The notes: generated by a model not told the origin, from the sequence alone. Positions 9,841-22,484 are shown, counted from the first letter of the stretch. The stretch is 64,000 nt of DNA from Macrolepiota albuminosa (GCA_027475525.1 JAMWFC010000126.1:310001-374000); one strand, 5' to 3'. A program made the numbers and translations.

Positions 9841-11565
9841 GTGAGCGGTTTTGCCTGAAACGTATTAAGACACTGAGTGAGAAATATATGCCATTTTCGG
9901 GGGTCCCAGCCCATGAATGCATCGGGCTTTTGAATGTCCAGACGTCCTTCACGGGCGAGGGCGTTGCGAGTGTCATCCGGTCCAGCGTTGCGGGGAGGGG
10001 GGCCAGCATTGTAGTAGTAGTAGTAATGGTTACCCCCCCCTCCTTGTGAAGGAAAGGCACCGAGGGCAGGACCCCACCCGCCTGGAGGGCCTCCTCCAGG
10101 TGGCTCACCTGGGGGTCTGCACCCGGGGGGGCCGTTGTCCCAGGGGGGTTCATTCCTGCCGGGGGGAGGCCCGGGTCTCCACGCAGGGGGTGGCGGAGGT
10201 GGGGAGCCTGGGGGTCGTCCTCGGGGCTCGGCTAGGGGTGGCAGAGGCGGTCGAGGAGGGTTTGGTGGTGTCGGGTCGATCTGAGGGGGGCTGGGTGCAG
10301 GGTCAGGTGCCAGGTTGCACGGGGGGCGTTCAACCTGGGAGGGTCATGCTTGCATCGGAGGCCATGGGGGGTTCCGCAGATCGAAGTGGGGCAGGGGGTC
10401 ACGGCGGAAGTTGGGTTCCAGAGAGGCCAGGGCTGACGTAGGGGGCAGTACCGGGACAGGCGCGGGCACAGGACGTGGTTCGTTGTTGCCACGCATGAGC
10501 TCGTCAATGTAGCACAGTGTGTCGTCCGTGCTAGGGGTGTCCATGCAGGATCTGCCGGGGCCGGGAGTCGGGTGTTGTCCATTCGCAGGAGGGGTTCCAG
10601 GGGTCTCAAAGGTGCTAGGAACGGAGTTAGCCCTACAGCGAGTTGACAAGCCTACCGTGCAGGCCATGGGCTGATCAAATAGCCCTCCCATCAGGTTAAG
10701 GGACCGTAGTATGGCCAAGGCATTTTGTCGCTCTTCCCGTTGTTGTTGCTCTGGAGTGGGAACCACGGGGGCTGCCGGGGCCGGTTCCGGGGGCTCCCAC
10801 CGGATGTGAATCAAGCGGCCTGGGTCTGCGGGGTCATTGAGGGGTCGGGGGGAGGGGGACACGTGGACTTCATCGAGCAGTTGTTGCAACTCTTCACGGA
10901 GGATCGTGTTGCACCTATACTTTACCATAGTCTGCTCCGGAAGTTCCCCTCGCGTGAGGCAATCCCCGAATTTGACCAAGCAGTGGGCCCATTTCTCCGG
11001 AGTGCCTGCAAAGTCATCGTGTCTGAGTTCTGTGAGTAGCGTCCTTGCCCGTTGAGCGAAGTCCTTCGGCAAGATCCTGAGCAAGCGGAGCACTTTGTCC
11101 TGTTGCCGTTCGTAGTCCTCGAGACGTTGTCATCCCATCGGCGAGGGTGGAGTCCAAGCGGGTGGGGCGGCAGTTGAGTAGTGTCGAGGGGGGTAGTCGT
11201 AGTGGAGAGGACCCTGAGGTTGGGGGGCAGGGGGTGGGTGCAAAGGGGCCCTTGCTGGAGGGTACCGGGCGAGGTCCACTGAGGACTGGTGGTGTCTCCG
11301 GTAGGCCCCCGGGGATGCTCTGGTACGAGGGGACCTCCACGGGTCGCGCCATGGCTAGGTTGGGTGGAGGGGCCCAGCTGGCTGAGGGCCCCAGATCGTA
11401 GAGAGATGGGTCAGGGGCCCAGTGGCAGTAGAGGTATTGGGGTTCGTACGGGAGGGGTGGGTAGGCGGGGTGAGGGGTCTGTGCGAGGTAGTGATTGGGG
11501 ACCGGACGCCCATAAGGGTCGGTCTGGTAGCCCGTGGGGTAGTAGGTATGAATATATGTAGCCAT
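9841..11565 (-). pseudogene. G2 upstream ORF and Gag N-terminal region, Pro-rich
   Basis: ATG at 11,565 opens a Tyr/Pro-rich protein (MATYIHTYYPTGYQ). After a shift near 11,130 the frame carries a helical, possibly Gag-like domain (RLLRILPKDFAQRA, FAGTPEKWAHCLVKFGDCL) at 11,093-10,830. Pro-rich sequence follows to about 10,130, then a short run of Thr codons. I cannot assign a function. It may be an extra ORF ahead of gag or the Gag N-terminus after frame breaks. Confidence 0.55.
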
Positions 11566-12327
11566 CAAGAACAGTGTAAGGAATATTATGTCAGGTTCCG
11601 CTGAGTCGGGGGCTTTCCGGGAAAGCAATTGCCCTGACGATGCGGACTTGACCTACGGATACTCAGGTGTCTGGAACTCCGGGGCTAGGACTCCAGGGTT
11701 CAAGACACGGACAGGGGCAGTCCCGGGAGAGGGGACTTGGTCCGGGGGTTTTGGGTTGTGAGTAGCTGGGAGATTCGGATGGGGGTCAAATCGTGAACTG
11801 GGGGTTTTAAGATGAGACCAAGTTAGTAAGTTAAAGTCGTGAAGTGCGTACCAATCTTTAGAGCATGCAAGTATTCAAGCGTGCCAGTCAATGTGTACCA
11901 GTCAATGCGTACCAGTCAAACAGAGGGCACACAACAATCCAAGTAAAGCAAACGTAAACAGTGTAATAGTGTAATATCAAGACTAGCGAATACAACGGGG
12001 AGCTGGGCTATAAGTACTACGGGACCGGGTCTCGGGGTTCCGGGGGTCATTGAGTAGCGGGTAGGGACTGTATACTTGGATCGCACGTGTGAGGTGCGCA
12101 ATCAATTGGCGTGGAGGGAGCTGTAATGCGTGATGCGTGATGGCCGGGAGCGAGTCACATGATCCAATCATTGATCGGGGCTGGTGGCGGCTGGTGGCGG
12201 TCCTTGATGCGCGTGATGGCGGTGTCGCGGTCATGATGGCGGGGCGTGTCTTGTGGGGTCGGAGGGAGGGTCCCGGAGGGTGTTCCGGAGGTGTCCCAGG
12301 GTGGGCCCGGAGGGGAGGGGTCGTGAC
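11566..12327 (-). repeat. 5' LTR and leader of G2 (inner LTR boundary unresolved)
   Basis: The outer end in sense reads TGTCACGACCCC and lies at 12,327, where the plus-strand G1 reverse-transcriptase frame begins. The region is GC-rich and non-coding. The inner LTR end and primer-binding site could not be placed with confidence. Confidence 0.6.
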
Positions 12328-14882
12328 AAAGGCCAGCCTCTACATCAAATGGAAGAAGTGCGAGTTGTTCACACCCAGTATAGACTGTCTTGGTCACTTC
12401 ATTGACAAGAAGGGTATTCACCTGAACACTGACAAACTTGATTGTATTCAAGAGTGGCGTATTCCATGCACGTATAATGATATCCAGCGCTTTGTTGGAT
12501 TAGTGAACTATATTGGTACCTTTTTACCAGATATCACGGCATACACTTGGCCACTGATGGCCATGACCCAGAATGGGTCCCCTTTTTACTGGAGACCGCT
12601 GCATCAGTGGTGCTTTGAGATGATTAAGTGCATTTGCACAAAGACACCAGTAATCCAGCCAATTGATCCACGCATTGATGAGCCCATTTGGCTCATATGC
12701 GACACATCAAAGACCGGGGTCAGGGCCATGTTTGGCCAAGGTAAAACATGGCAAACTTGCTGACCAGCGGGATTTATGTCCTGTAAGTTTACTGCAGCAC
12801 AGCAGAACTATGCTGTTCACAAGTTGGAAACACTCGCTATCCTGGAAGCCCTCCTAAAGTGGGAGGATAAGCTGATGGGGTATAAGATCCATATCATTAT
12901 GGATCACAAGGCACTTGAGTTTTTTAAGACCCAAGTGCATCTATCACCACGACAACATCACTGAATCGACTACATGTTGTGATATCAGTTCAACAATCAC
13001 CTATGTAAAAGGTGAATTAAACAAGGTGGCGGACTGCCTGTCTCGATATTTTGAGAGTGATACTCGAGATGACATCCATGATACGCACAACTATGTGCAG
13101 GTGGACAAACACATTGATTTGGAGGGCGAAGACTTGCCCCTGCATAGGCTCCATGAAATCAAGGAACATACAGTTGAGCTACACACCATGCAAGCACAGG
13201 AATCACGTTGCAGCAAGCAACTGCAAAAACAGCAAGAAGCTTGCAATATCAAGGTGCAGGTGCTGGTGGATCATGAGATTCTCCAGCCAGGCAAAGAAAT
13301 GAGGCAGAAGGTGTGCCCTAGTAGTGCAGAGATGACTCTCCAGCAGGCATTGGACTCGCATGACCATCACTCCACACCAATTGACTTAGGCAATGCACAA
13401 TTTTGCACACATATCCAGCAAGGATACAAGGATGACAATCTCTTCTTAGAGATTTTGAACAATATCCAAGCGCATCCGCGCTTCAAGGTAGAGCAGCAGC
13501 TTCTTTACCTTATCAGACCCACTGGGTCCAAAGTCATCTGCATTCCCCAGGAGAGGTTGTTGATCACAACTATTCTGGACCAGGCCCACAGAGTAGTGGG
13601 CCACTTTGGAACTCAGAAAATGCTGGACTATGTGCGACGCTGGTACTGGTGGCCACAAATGGCCAAAGAAGCAAGCCAATTCTGCTCAACATGCAAGCTA
13701 TGTCAACAGTCAAAAGTATTAACATTGAAGCCACCGGGGAAGCTTCATTCACTTCTTATACTAGTCAAACCTTGGGGTTCAATTAGGATGGACTTTATAG
13801 GTCCGTTCTCTGAGTCAAAGGGTTTTAACTACCTCTGGGTAGTAATCTGCAGAATGACCAGTATGGTCCATCTCCTTCTGGTGAGGACCACCATAACAGC
13901 TTCGGACTTGTCTTGGATCTATCTCAAGGAGATAGTTCGCCTTCATGGATTGCCAAGTTTGATTGTAAGCAATTGAGATGCTAAGTTTACTTCCAAATGG
14001 TGGAAGGAGCTGCACAAGCTGCTTGGAGCAAAGTTGCTCATGTTGACATCATTTCATCTGCAAATGGATGGCCAGACAGAACAAGCAAATAGAAATATCA
14101 CGCAAATATTGTAAGCATTTGTACATCCTGATCAGAAGGACTGGGTGGATAGATGTCCACTTGTTGAATTTGCGATAAACGTGAGCATATTCAAAACCAC
14201 AGGGTACTCACCCTTTGAACTCAATAATGGCTATATGCCATCCATGATTTGTGAACTTTGCACTGACGAAGCTATTCATGTTGGAGTAAAGCAGTTTGCA
14301 CGCAACGTGCTACAAAACTTAATGGATGCCCATGATGCAATTATAGAATTGCCTGTATGGCAGATAAAACATGTGAATAATCGCAGACGTGATGATCTGG
14401 ACATTGCAAAGGGGAACCTAGTGTACCTTACAAACAAGAAAATGACAAAGAACTTGAACTTGCCGAAAGGCAGAGTGAGTAAGCTGTGTCTGAAGTGGAT
14501 TGGACCATATAGGGTCCTTGAGGCTGAGCTGAGCATGTCTAACTACGTGCTGGAATTGCCCCATGTGCTGCAGGCATGCAGGATGGTCCCTAAGTTCAAT
14601 GTGTCGCTGTTGCAACCATACTTGGCCAATAGTGACACGCTCTTCCCTAATCATGCAACCCTGGAACTGTATGACTTTGGAACTGGTGATGACCAGGAAT
14701 GGTTCATAGATGACCTCATAGGTCATAGGTGGATAGGGAGAAACCTTGAATTTGAGGTAAGGTGGAGCTTAGGTGATACTACCTGGGAACTGCTAGTAAA
14801 CTGCAAAGATCTTGCAGCAATGGACAGGTATCTAGAGCTGCAGGGCATGAAACACCCTCAACAGCTAGCAAAATGCGCATAA
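12328..14882 (+). pseudogene. G1 copy 2 pol: RT thumb, RNase H, integrase, chromodomain
   Basis: Begins in the reverse-transcriptase thumb (ASLYIKWKKCELF, FVGLVNYIGTFL). It continues through RNase H (DEPIWLICDTSKTG, LETLAILEALLKWED, IMDHKALEFF), the HHCC segment (HRVVGHFGTQK, CSTCKLC), the integrase core (RMDFIGPF), and the chromodomain ending at 14,882. Stops and shifts occur at about 12,760, 12,961, 13,974 and 14,113. At 13,971-13,973 the second catalytic Asp is Asn, as in copy 1, followed by TGA where copy 1 has CGA. Confidence 0.87.
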
Positions 14883-15045
14883 TGTGCGTGTGGTGGTGAA
14901 ATGTGGACAAAGTCCACTTTGATGGCTGGTGAAAGACCAGGTGGCAGGTATTTGTGGTTGTTTACACTACTGGCAGAGTTAGGAGATTTTTTTTCTTCTT
15001 TTCTCCTCCTAAGTCCCAATACACGTTGCTATCGTGTTGTTTGCA

Positions 15046-17210
15046 ATGGCTTATTGGGAGCCACAAAAAAGTAATCAGAGCCTGCAAGGCTCTAGTAGCG
15101 GGGGGAGACCCCTAAATATACAAATGTGACAGTATCCGTCAGACTACCAGGGGCAGCCACAGTATCTGGCAGCGGGCCAACACCATCCTGTGGGCATGGC
15201 CTATCCAGGCCACAAAGAACTGCTCCCATACCAGACCCCCCTCCACTCACAAAAGATGGAGGTCGATGATGAGGGGCGCTATGAGCGCCTGGAGGACAGC
15301 ATGCACTCAGAGCGCTACTATCAGGTGCCACCAGCACACTTGCATGCATTGATTCCAATGTATGCAGGTGCAGTGACAGGACCGCCATCCGTACCATGGG
15401 CGCATTGGCCCATGGTAGAACCGTATATGGAATCTGCGCCACAAGCACAGGACTCAGCAGTGCCAGATGCACTCCTCAGCCATTTGGAAGCAGCGGGACA
15501 GCCAGTTCCTGCAACTGCATCCTTTCTGCAGAACAGTTTGGCCGTCATTGTCATGGAGGGGTTGCTCGACCAGATCGAGCTAATGAAGAGGCAGCACGTA
15601 CCAGTGCTGGAACAGATTGATTGCACATCTAAGGGCAAAGTTTTGTCCACTGAGGAACCAACCACTGAGGTCAAGAGGGCGAGATATCAGCCTGTCCAAC
15701 CAGTTGAGCCTTCATGGGCTCAGATGCCATTGGCAGCGCGACCAGCGTGCCTGGAGCAGCCTGCTCAGCCCGTTGCTTTGTCCTTGCAGCTATCTGCTGT
15801 GGCTCCTCAGGCTCAGTCAGAGTTACTGGCTGTCATCAGTGAGCCTCTGGCCAACCTGTCCTTAGATCAGCGGAAAACCGCACTATCTCGGGCCCCACCT
15901 ATGGGGTCCAAACCCGTTATTATGGCGCCTCGGGTGCCAACTATTAGTACATCCCACGCTGAGTCAGGAGGGAGAACTCTGGCACAAAATGTGCCTGCCC
16001 CTCCAGTGGCTCAGCCACAAACTGGTTTGTCTGCCCCAGCAAAGTTGGGGCCATCTTGTCAGTGTCGTGGCCGCAAGCCACCGGAAAAGTCCAGATGCTC
16101 TTCATGTTGCTGGTGTTTGTACCAGCCCCGCCAGAGCAGTACTCCATGGTCATCTTGACCCCAGACCCCCACACACCAGAACAATATGATGGTCTGGTGG
16201 CGACCTCAAGAGGGAAACCCATGCCTGGAAAAGGCAAAGTGCCAGTTGCATCCTTGTCCGATGAGAGTGACTATGGAGAGTTGAGCTCAGAGCAGGAGGA
16301 GGATGGAGAGGAGGGGGAATCGGCAGCGGACCAATTCCAATGAGTATTGCGCAATAAGCGTATTGCAAAGAAGAAGAAGGCAAACCATGCCAAGGAGTTG
16401 AAGGCCCTAAAATATATGGCCAAGGATGAGTTCTTGGGGAGAATCCCTGATGGCTCGGGGGTGAAAGTGTGGGGGCTGCTCGATATTGAGCAAATGAATT
16501 CATGCTTCAGAGGAGCACTCAGCAACTGCACTTACTATTTATACGCCATGAATACGGTGCTGATGGGAGCTGATGCCAATAGAGCGGTGTCATATGAGTA
16601 TGCCTCTGGCCAGCATGCCCACATCCTGGGTACAATTGTGTATAAGCACACCCTGTGCAGTCTTCCCCACACTCTGTTAGAGCTGGACCAGCTCTACAAA
16701 TATTATATGAACGTTCACGTCCCGTATTGTGACAGAATTGTCATCTACATGTTGATCATGGAGCTTCAGATGTTTGCACAGCGAATAGTTGAGGCTCTGC
16801 ACTACTGTACCATGCAGCTCCTGATGAAGAAGCCTCAATACCAGGACCTTGTCGACCCAATGCAGGGCTCTGACGACCTCACTCTTGTAGAGTGACGACA
16901 CATTCCAGGGTGCTTTTTGTGCACAAAAGAAGATGGTTCCATGGCGCTGCACATAATGCACACTCAAGATCCAGCCACGCTGTTTGACTTCGACCAGCTG
17001 GCACAGTACATGCTGATCTTTGGTCAGCTCAGGCTGGAAAACACCTATCAGGGCATTGTGGTGGACCATGCCTACCATATGCACTGGCAAACCCTCTTTG
17101 GGTTCACATTATGTTGAGCTCTCTGTGCTAATAGCGCAGCCAAACCCATGATCATTTGGCGCATGACCCTTGTCATGGCCTGGCCAGGGCTGTACCATGA
17201 GGTGATTGTC
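15046..17210 (+). pseudogene. G1 copy 2 third ORF, broken and truncated
   Basis: Same protein as the ORF at 2081-4891, starting ATG at 15,046 (MAYWEPQK). The frame breaks at TGA 15,127-15,129, at a deletion of about 59 bp near 16,079 that shifts it, and at stops near 16,341 and 16,893. It ends at 17,210, where homology to copy 1 (matching about 4290) stops. The copy shows which residues of the ORF are shared: the helical stretch, the Lys-rich patch and the Cys/aromatic second half. Confidence 0.82.
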
Positions 17211-18862
17211 AACAAATACACTAACATGCCATGCATTAATTCAAGCTCTATGCTCTGCCGTTCATGGACATGTTGAGTCTAGAAGACTCGTGCTGCAATA
17301 ATAGCATTGTGCACATTGTTAGGATTCTCTAATGCTTGCTGTGCAAAGGCCCTGATGCCTTTGTGCACCACCTCTCCTCTGAGCTCCCAGATTATGAAGG
17401 GCATGTACCTACCATACAATTCAAATGGTGCATATCCAGTAGTCTCTGAGACACTGGCATTAATTGCAAACTCAGTCAGCAGAATCTTATCTACCCAGCT
17501 TTGTTAGTCAGGCCCGACCACTGTCTAGACTATCTGAGCCACACTATAGTTGACTTGCTCAGTCTGTCCATCTGTCTGAGAGTGAAACAATGTTGACATC
17601 AGTAACCTTGCTTTAAGCAACTTGTGTAGCTCATGCCACCATAGTGACATGAATTTCAAATCCTTGTCACTCACAATTGAGCTTGGGAGGCTATGAAGCC
17701 TCACAATATCCTTGAGGTACATCCATGAAAGCTCAGAGGCTTTCATCATTGTGTGCACTGGTATCAAGTATACCATGCTTGTTATGTGACAGATTACCAC
17801 CCAATGGCAGTTGCACCCTTTGGCCTCTGGAAACAGTCCCACAAAGTCTATTCCTATAGAATCTCATGGCTTAACCAGGATAGGCAGGGAATGCAGCTTC
17901 CTGGCAAGTTTCTGGTTACTAGTCTTTGCTCTCTGACATGAAACACATGTCTGACAAAACTTTGTGACTTTGGTATACATCTGAGGCCACCAGTACCACT
18001 GTCTCAAGTACTCCAGCATCTTGCCAGCTCCAAAATAATCTATGACTTCATGAGCCTGCATGAGTACAGTGGTGATAAGGCTTTGATTCCACAGCAGACA
18101 GACTATGTTACAGTTGCAGATGTTGCACATCTACAGCGGTCCCTCAGCATCTGCCTTGAAGCATGGATGGTTGCCTGGATGTTCCAGTACCTCAGCATAT
18201 AGTGGATTCTTCAGATACAACTGTTTAACCAGGATCCCAAAGTTATCTGCAACTGCTGGGGGAGGCACATTGACACCTCCACACAGATTCAATGTATCAG
18301 CCAGAGTCATTTTTTGTGATGGGCTTGATCCCTACTGAGCCAGCCTAAATTGCTCAGCTTCCACATCCCTTGCTTCATGCTTTTCTATTACATGCCTACT
18401 ATGCTGGAGCTCCCAAGCTTGTATTGCACAGAGCTCTACTATATGCTCCTTGACCTCCCTATGACAATGATAGAGGAGGTTGTCACTTTGGAGGTCAATG
18501 TGTACATCTACATTGACATAGTCATAGCTATTGTGATGCTCAGTAATGCTATTGCTCTCAAAATATCTCAATAGACAATTGGCAACTTTATTAAGTTTGC
18601 CCTTGACATATGTTATATCAAACTGGTACTGGGACATATAGTCAATCCACTGGTGCTGTCTGGGGGATAACAGTGCTTGAGCTTTGAAGAACTCCAGTGC
18701 TTTATGATCAGTGATGATATGGATTTTATATCCCATCAGCTTGTCTTCCCACTTGAGGAGTGCCTCAAGTATTGCCAGCATTTCCAGTTCATGCACTGCA
18801 TAATTCTGCTGTGCCAAAGTAAACTTCTTCAACATGAATCCAGCATACCTCAACATGCTCAT
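17211..18862 (-). pseudogene. copy 3 pol remnant: RNase H and integrase
   Basis: RNase H lies at 18,862-18,560 (HELEMLAILEALLKWED, IITDHKALEFF, ITYVKGKLNKVANCL). The integrase zinc segment is at 18,060-17,920 (CQTCVSCQRAK). The core at 17,842-17,525 reads IVSDKDLKF and SQTDGQTEQVNY, so the second Asp and the Glu are kept, unlike G1 copies 1 and 2. The C-terminal part (FAINASVSETTGYAPFELY) continues to 17,211 and is cut at LVYL, before the chromodomain. Several stops occur. Confidence 0.82.
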
Positions 18863-20464
18863 TGCTCAAGTTGTCTTCTTTTCCAGAGACCTTCTCAGCC
18901 TCTGTATCCTGAGCATTGAGGTGGTCAACCTCATTGTTGTCTACATCAGGTTCATTACCTGAGTTTACCTAGACAGTGGTCTGTGCTGCACACACAAAGG
19001 CATGTAGCTTATCCCCAGATGGCCATTGTGATCTAGTTGGACATTCTCTTGCAAAATGTCCTGCCTTACTTCAATGGAAACATCCTGTATCCCTTGCACA
19101 AGCAGGAACCTATTCTAGCTCTGGCTTCCTCCTCAGATTTGGGCTTGATGCCTTGCTTGTGTCAACTCCTTTCTATGCATCAGCTCCTTCTCCTGGCTGA
19201 TCTCTTGGCCCCCGCTGCACTTGTGGTCATGCACTCCTAAACATTGACACCTGCCCTGCTACTGGCTGTATTAGAACCCAGGAGTCCAGGTTGTCAGCCA
19301 GGTCTCTCTGTCTCACCCAGAAGGTACCTACCTTCTGAGGCTCCATTCTTTTCATCAGACACACCATAAAGTGCATTTTAGCCTGATGTAAATCAAAGTG
19401 CCATGCCATTTTGTGAGACTGTTCATAGTACAGTGCATGTGCAACAAATTCCTCCATGGAGTTCACTTTAGGAGAGAGTCCACCATTACAGATCAGGAAC
19501 TCTCTCATTGCATCCAGAATACCTCTTAAGAATGTATCAATCATTACCCAGCTATCTGGATATATTGACATATTTTGGGCATGGTCTATCAAAGGATCAT
19601 AGAAACCTTGAACTCCCAGCTTCTCAGTATATGTAGCAGTGATGAATGCTTCTTGTGCATCTTTCATAGCCAATGCACTCACAAAGCAATTATATAACTC
19701 AAGAATAACATCCTTGAACATCCACTGCTGTTGTGCTTGATTGTAATGAAGAATATGCTGCTGGAACCAATTCTTGGCTGGCCCATCCAAGAACTCTGGC
19801 AGCACAAACACTTGTTCTCTGTCCAGACAGTCCCTGCTATATTGGCACAATGCCAAATAGTTACATATGTCCATTGTCCAATTCTCCAAGTCACTGAACT
19901 TGGACTCTTCCTCATACAGCTAGATGTGCTTGGCTTCTGCCTTATGTGGCTTGATGCCCTCTGGTAGTCATAAGAACATGCCAACTGCATCATTGATTAA
20001 CCTAGTATCTTATTCCTACCTTCTTCTGACAGAATAGTAGAGAATGCTCACACAGGTTGTTGACCTGTGCTGTGTGTTGGAGTTGCAACATTCCAGTGGG
20101 GTGGTAACTGCCTACCACCACATTCTCCAGCTTATTTGGCTGGGTGTGGGGCCACATCCTACCATTCTCAATCCATGTGCTCTGCATGGCTGAGATACTG
20201 TTCTTGCATGGCATCTACAGGTGTCCATCCTTTGAACAATATACCTTGATTGTCTATCAAGGTATGGCCTTGACAGTTCAGGTCCTGGTTCCTCATGTGC
20301 TGATATGCAACACAGTCCATGAAGGAAGCTGCTATCAGGATGTGGCTCAGTGGCAGCCTCTCTTCTAACTTGTTTTTGACCTGCACCAAGGTGGCATCAT
20401 CCACTTTGTGCTCCACTGAATCCACTCCCAGCCTAGTAGTGGTGGACTCCTCTGTGAACTGAGG
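18863..20464 (-). pseudogene. copy 3 gag remnant with decayed CCHC knuckle
   Basis: The frame 19,889-19,227 reads as a gag capsid region (FLDGPAKNWFQQHIL, LYNCFVSALAMKDAQEAF, DTFLRGILDAMREFL). Downstream at about 19,085-19,030 the knuckle reads CFH-stop-SKAGHFAREC, so the second Cys codon has become TGA. More gag-like frame lies at 20,425-20,002. The capsid region is of a different type from that of G2. Confidence 0.7.
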
Positions 20465-20469
20465 TCAAC

Positions 20470-20942
20470 TATAAGGGCAACCTCTGGAGGCTGTGGCTCA
20501 GTCACACAGCTGGCAGAGGAAGATCCAAAGTGTATTAGAGTATATACTGACAATATTATAATAACTACTCACCTAGCAGAGGAAGATCCAAAGAGAACAA
20601 GTCTAGGGATTTCCTATGCCAGGTTGGATGCTTATGGGGCCTCTGAAGCATGGGAAACAACTGTATAGTACAACAAAACCTTAAAAACTCAAAAATTGCC
20701 TAAATAAACAACTGTACAAACAAGGCAGGAAAACTCTGGACTTTGGAAGTCTGAAGGGCCCACACTTGTCTGAATGATAGCTAAAGAACCAAAGCACCTC
20801 AAAGGCTGAGAATAGTACTAACAGATAGTGTTGAGAGAATAGAAACAGCAAAATGAGAGAATGATAGAAGAAACCAAAATGAATAAATGAAGAGTGAAGG
20901 AATAGGGAGTGAAAGAAGGAAGAAATGAAGAGTCCCCTGACA
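20470..20942 (-). repeat. solo LTR, family L2 (473 bp), TSD TCAAC
   Basis: Same family and orientation as 7687-8204. Sense ends TGTCAGGGGACTC and GCCCTTATA (terminal CA changed to TA). A perfect 5-bp duplication TCAAC lies at 20,465-20,469 and 20,943-20,947. It splits the gag region of copy 3. Confidence 0.92.
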
Positions 20943-20947
20943 TCAAC

Positions 20948-21841
20948 CATCACAACCTTGGAATGCTTCCTGCCTTTGTGCTGCATGGAACCTTGTAGAA
21001 AACTGTTCTTCTGACTCTTCTGGTTGCTGAGGAGCATAAATGTTACTCATAGCTTCTTCCAGATAGGGAGAAAGTCTTGCCCTCACTGGAATCAATGGAA
21101 TCAGATTTGCTCCCTCTGATGTCAAGGCCATTGAGCCTCAACACATCTATTGCAAGTACACCTGAGCTTTGAGCTCCAGAATATGTACATAAAACTCAAT
21201 ATATTCCACTGAATGTTCAGGAGGTATAATTTCACCTCTAGCCTGTACCATACAAATATGCTTCAGCACATACAATTGGCAATTGAAGGGTACTTGCCCC
21301 ATACCAATGACACCTGCACTTGTAGGGTAGATCTGTAGCATCCACCCTCTTCATTGTCTAATGTTTTCTGATCCTCCCAGTGGACCTCCGGTGTCCCCTG
21401 CTCTAGACCAGATTGCTTCTGGGCCATTGGCATCAATTCAGTTGATATCTGCCAACTGCCAGACTCTGGCCCATGCATCCTACCCATAAATTGCAAAGGT
21501 CTTTGACCTTCCAAAGCATTATGGCTTCCAGTTGGTTGACTGGGCCTTGTGAGCAGGTGCCCACCCCTAGTACCCAATGCCAGGATGTCCCATCCCACTT
21601 GTTGGTCTTCATGACTACCTGCTGCTTGGGCTGGCCATTGCTCAGTCTACTGAGTGCCACCTGGCATTCCTTGAGGCTGCTGTGGAATACCCTCCACTGC
21701 TGCCACTATCAGTGGTTCAGAGGGCAGTGCTTGGTCTGCTGGCATGGCCATCAGATATATGAACAACTGTGCAAAGGTCTCACCTTCATAGTTGAACTTG
21801 TGTTGCTGATGAGTTGACATCCTTGTCAACATGTCAACCAA
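20948..21841 (-). pseudogene. copy 3 upstream/gag region, 5' part
   Basis: Broken minus-strand frames (MVDMLTRMSTHQQH at 21,841; a middle part at 21,598-21,263; an end with EEQFSTRFHAAQRQEAF near 20,950) form a Gln/Pro-rich protein continuous with the gag region after removing the solo LTR. No domain is recognised. Confidence 0.5.
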
Positions 21842-21917
21842 AGTTTGATATTCAAACTTCCTATCAGTCTAGACCCTAAGTCTAGAATCACAATCCTTTT
21901 TATAGGCTGGAATTGAA

Positions 21918-22073
21918 TCCAAAGGTCCAAAAAAGTGAGATTATGTTAGTAGCTTACAGTCACACCACAAAACCAGATTGATATTTGATTTAGTTCCAAA
22001 GGTCCAAAAAAGTGAGATTATGTTAGTAGCTTACAGTCACACCACAAAACCAGATTGATATTTGATTTAGTTC
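21918..22073. repeat. tandem duplication, period 77 bp (a)
   Basis: Bases 21,918-21,996 equal bases 21,995-22,073 exactly, a shift of 77 bp with no mismatch. The unit starts CCAAAGGTCC and ends TTGATTTAGTT. Confidence 0.97.
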
Positions 22074-22330
22074 TACAAGTAATGTAACAAAAAGCTACCT
22101 TAGATAAAGTAGCTCCAATGATTATACATAGTATATTCTGTAATTTAATTAAGATCTAATTATGGTTGTATATTACATGTTTTATAGATTTACTGAACAA
22201 TGGGGAGGTTGTTCAGTAGAAAGTTCAACTAGGTTTAGATCTAGAGCACAGGCTCTAGGTCACTTGGTTACATCAAAAGACAGCATTATATGTTATTTGG
22301 TCAGAAGCTTTGAGTGAAGGAGCTTGACTC

Positions 22331-22484
22331 AGTGTTTAGTGTGACAATAAACACTGGGTCAAGCTTCTCCATCCTAAACTTCTTGAGTAATCTCTGGAGT
22401 TTTGAATAGTGTTTAGTGTGACAATAAACACTGGGTCAAGCTTCTCCATCCTAAACTTCTTGAGTAATCTCTGGAGTTTTGAAT
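22331..22484. repeat. tandem duplication, period 77 bp (b)
   Basis: Bases 22,331-22,407 are repeated exactly as 22,408-22,484, and both borders mismatch immediately outside. The unit starts AGTGTTTAGTG and ends GAGTTTTGAAT. Confidence 0.97.

Larger units (their letters stand above)
5552..12327 (-). mobile_element. Ty3/gypsy element, family G2, minus strand, 3' end outside window
   Basis: Read on the minus strand from 12,327: an LTR/leader, an upstream ORF, gag with a CCHC knuckle, two protease-like domains, the end of reverse transcriptase, RNase H and integrase. The integrase stops at WLDR where G1 copy 1 is inserted. On the other side, the 5' LTR terminus at 12,327 abuts a continuous reverse-transcriptase frame of G1 copy 2, so G2 inserted there. 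The element is dead: frames shift repeatedly, the reverse-transcriptase core is missing, a solo LTR sits in the second protease, and a small inversion is present. It is GC-rich and keeps CpG, unlike the older copies around it. Confidence 0.85.
12328..17210 (+). mobile_element. G1 gypsy element copy 2, truncated at both ends
   Basis: Closely similar in order and sequence to copy 1: end of reverse transcriptase, RNase H, integrase, chromodomain, third ORF. The left end is cut by the G2 insertion at 12,328. The right end stops at 17,210, inside the third ORF, where a minus-strand element begins. Many codons differ from copy 1 by CG to TG or CA, giving numerous stops, so this copy is older or more heavily mutated. 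Confidence 0.88.
17211..21841 (-). mobile_element. gypsy element related to G1 (copy 3), minus strand, rearranged
   Basis: Minus-strand order from 21,841: an upstream/gag region, a knuckle remnant, then RNase H directly, then integrase ending at LVYL at 17,211. Protease and most of reverse transcriptase are missing between about 18,990 and 18,862. The integrase matches G1 in motif order but is clearly diverged, so it is a sister subfamily. CpG is nearly absent. Confidence 0.82.

Noticed and set aside
8950..10441. Plus-strand Gly/Arg-rich ORFs (163, 186 and 174 codons)
   Set aside because: Antisense to G2 gag and its Pro-rich linker; low-complexity composition follows from that.
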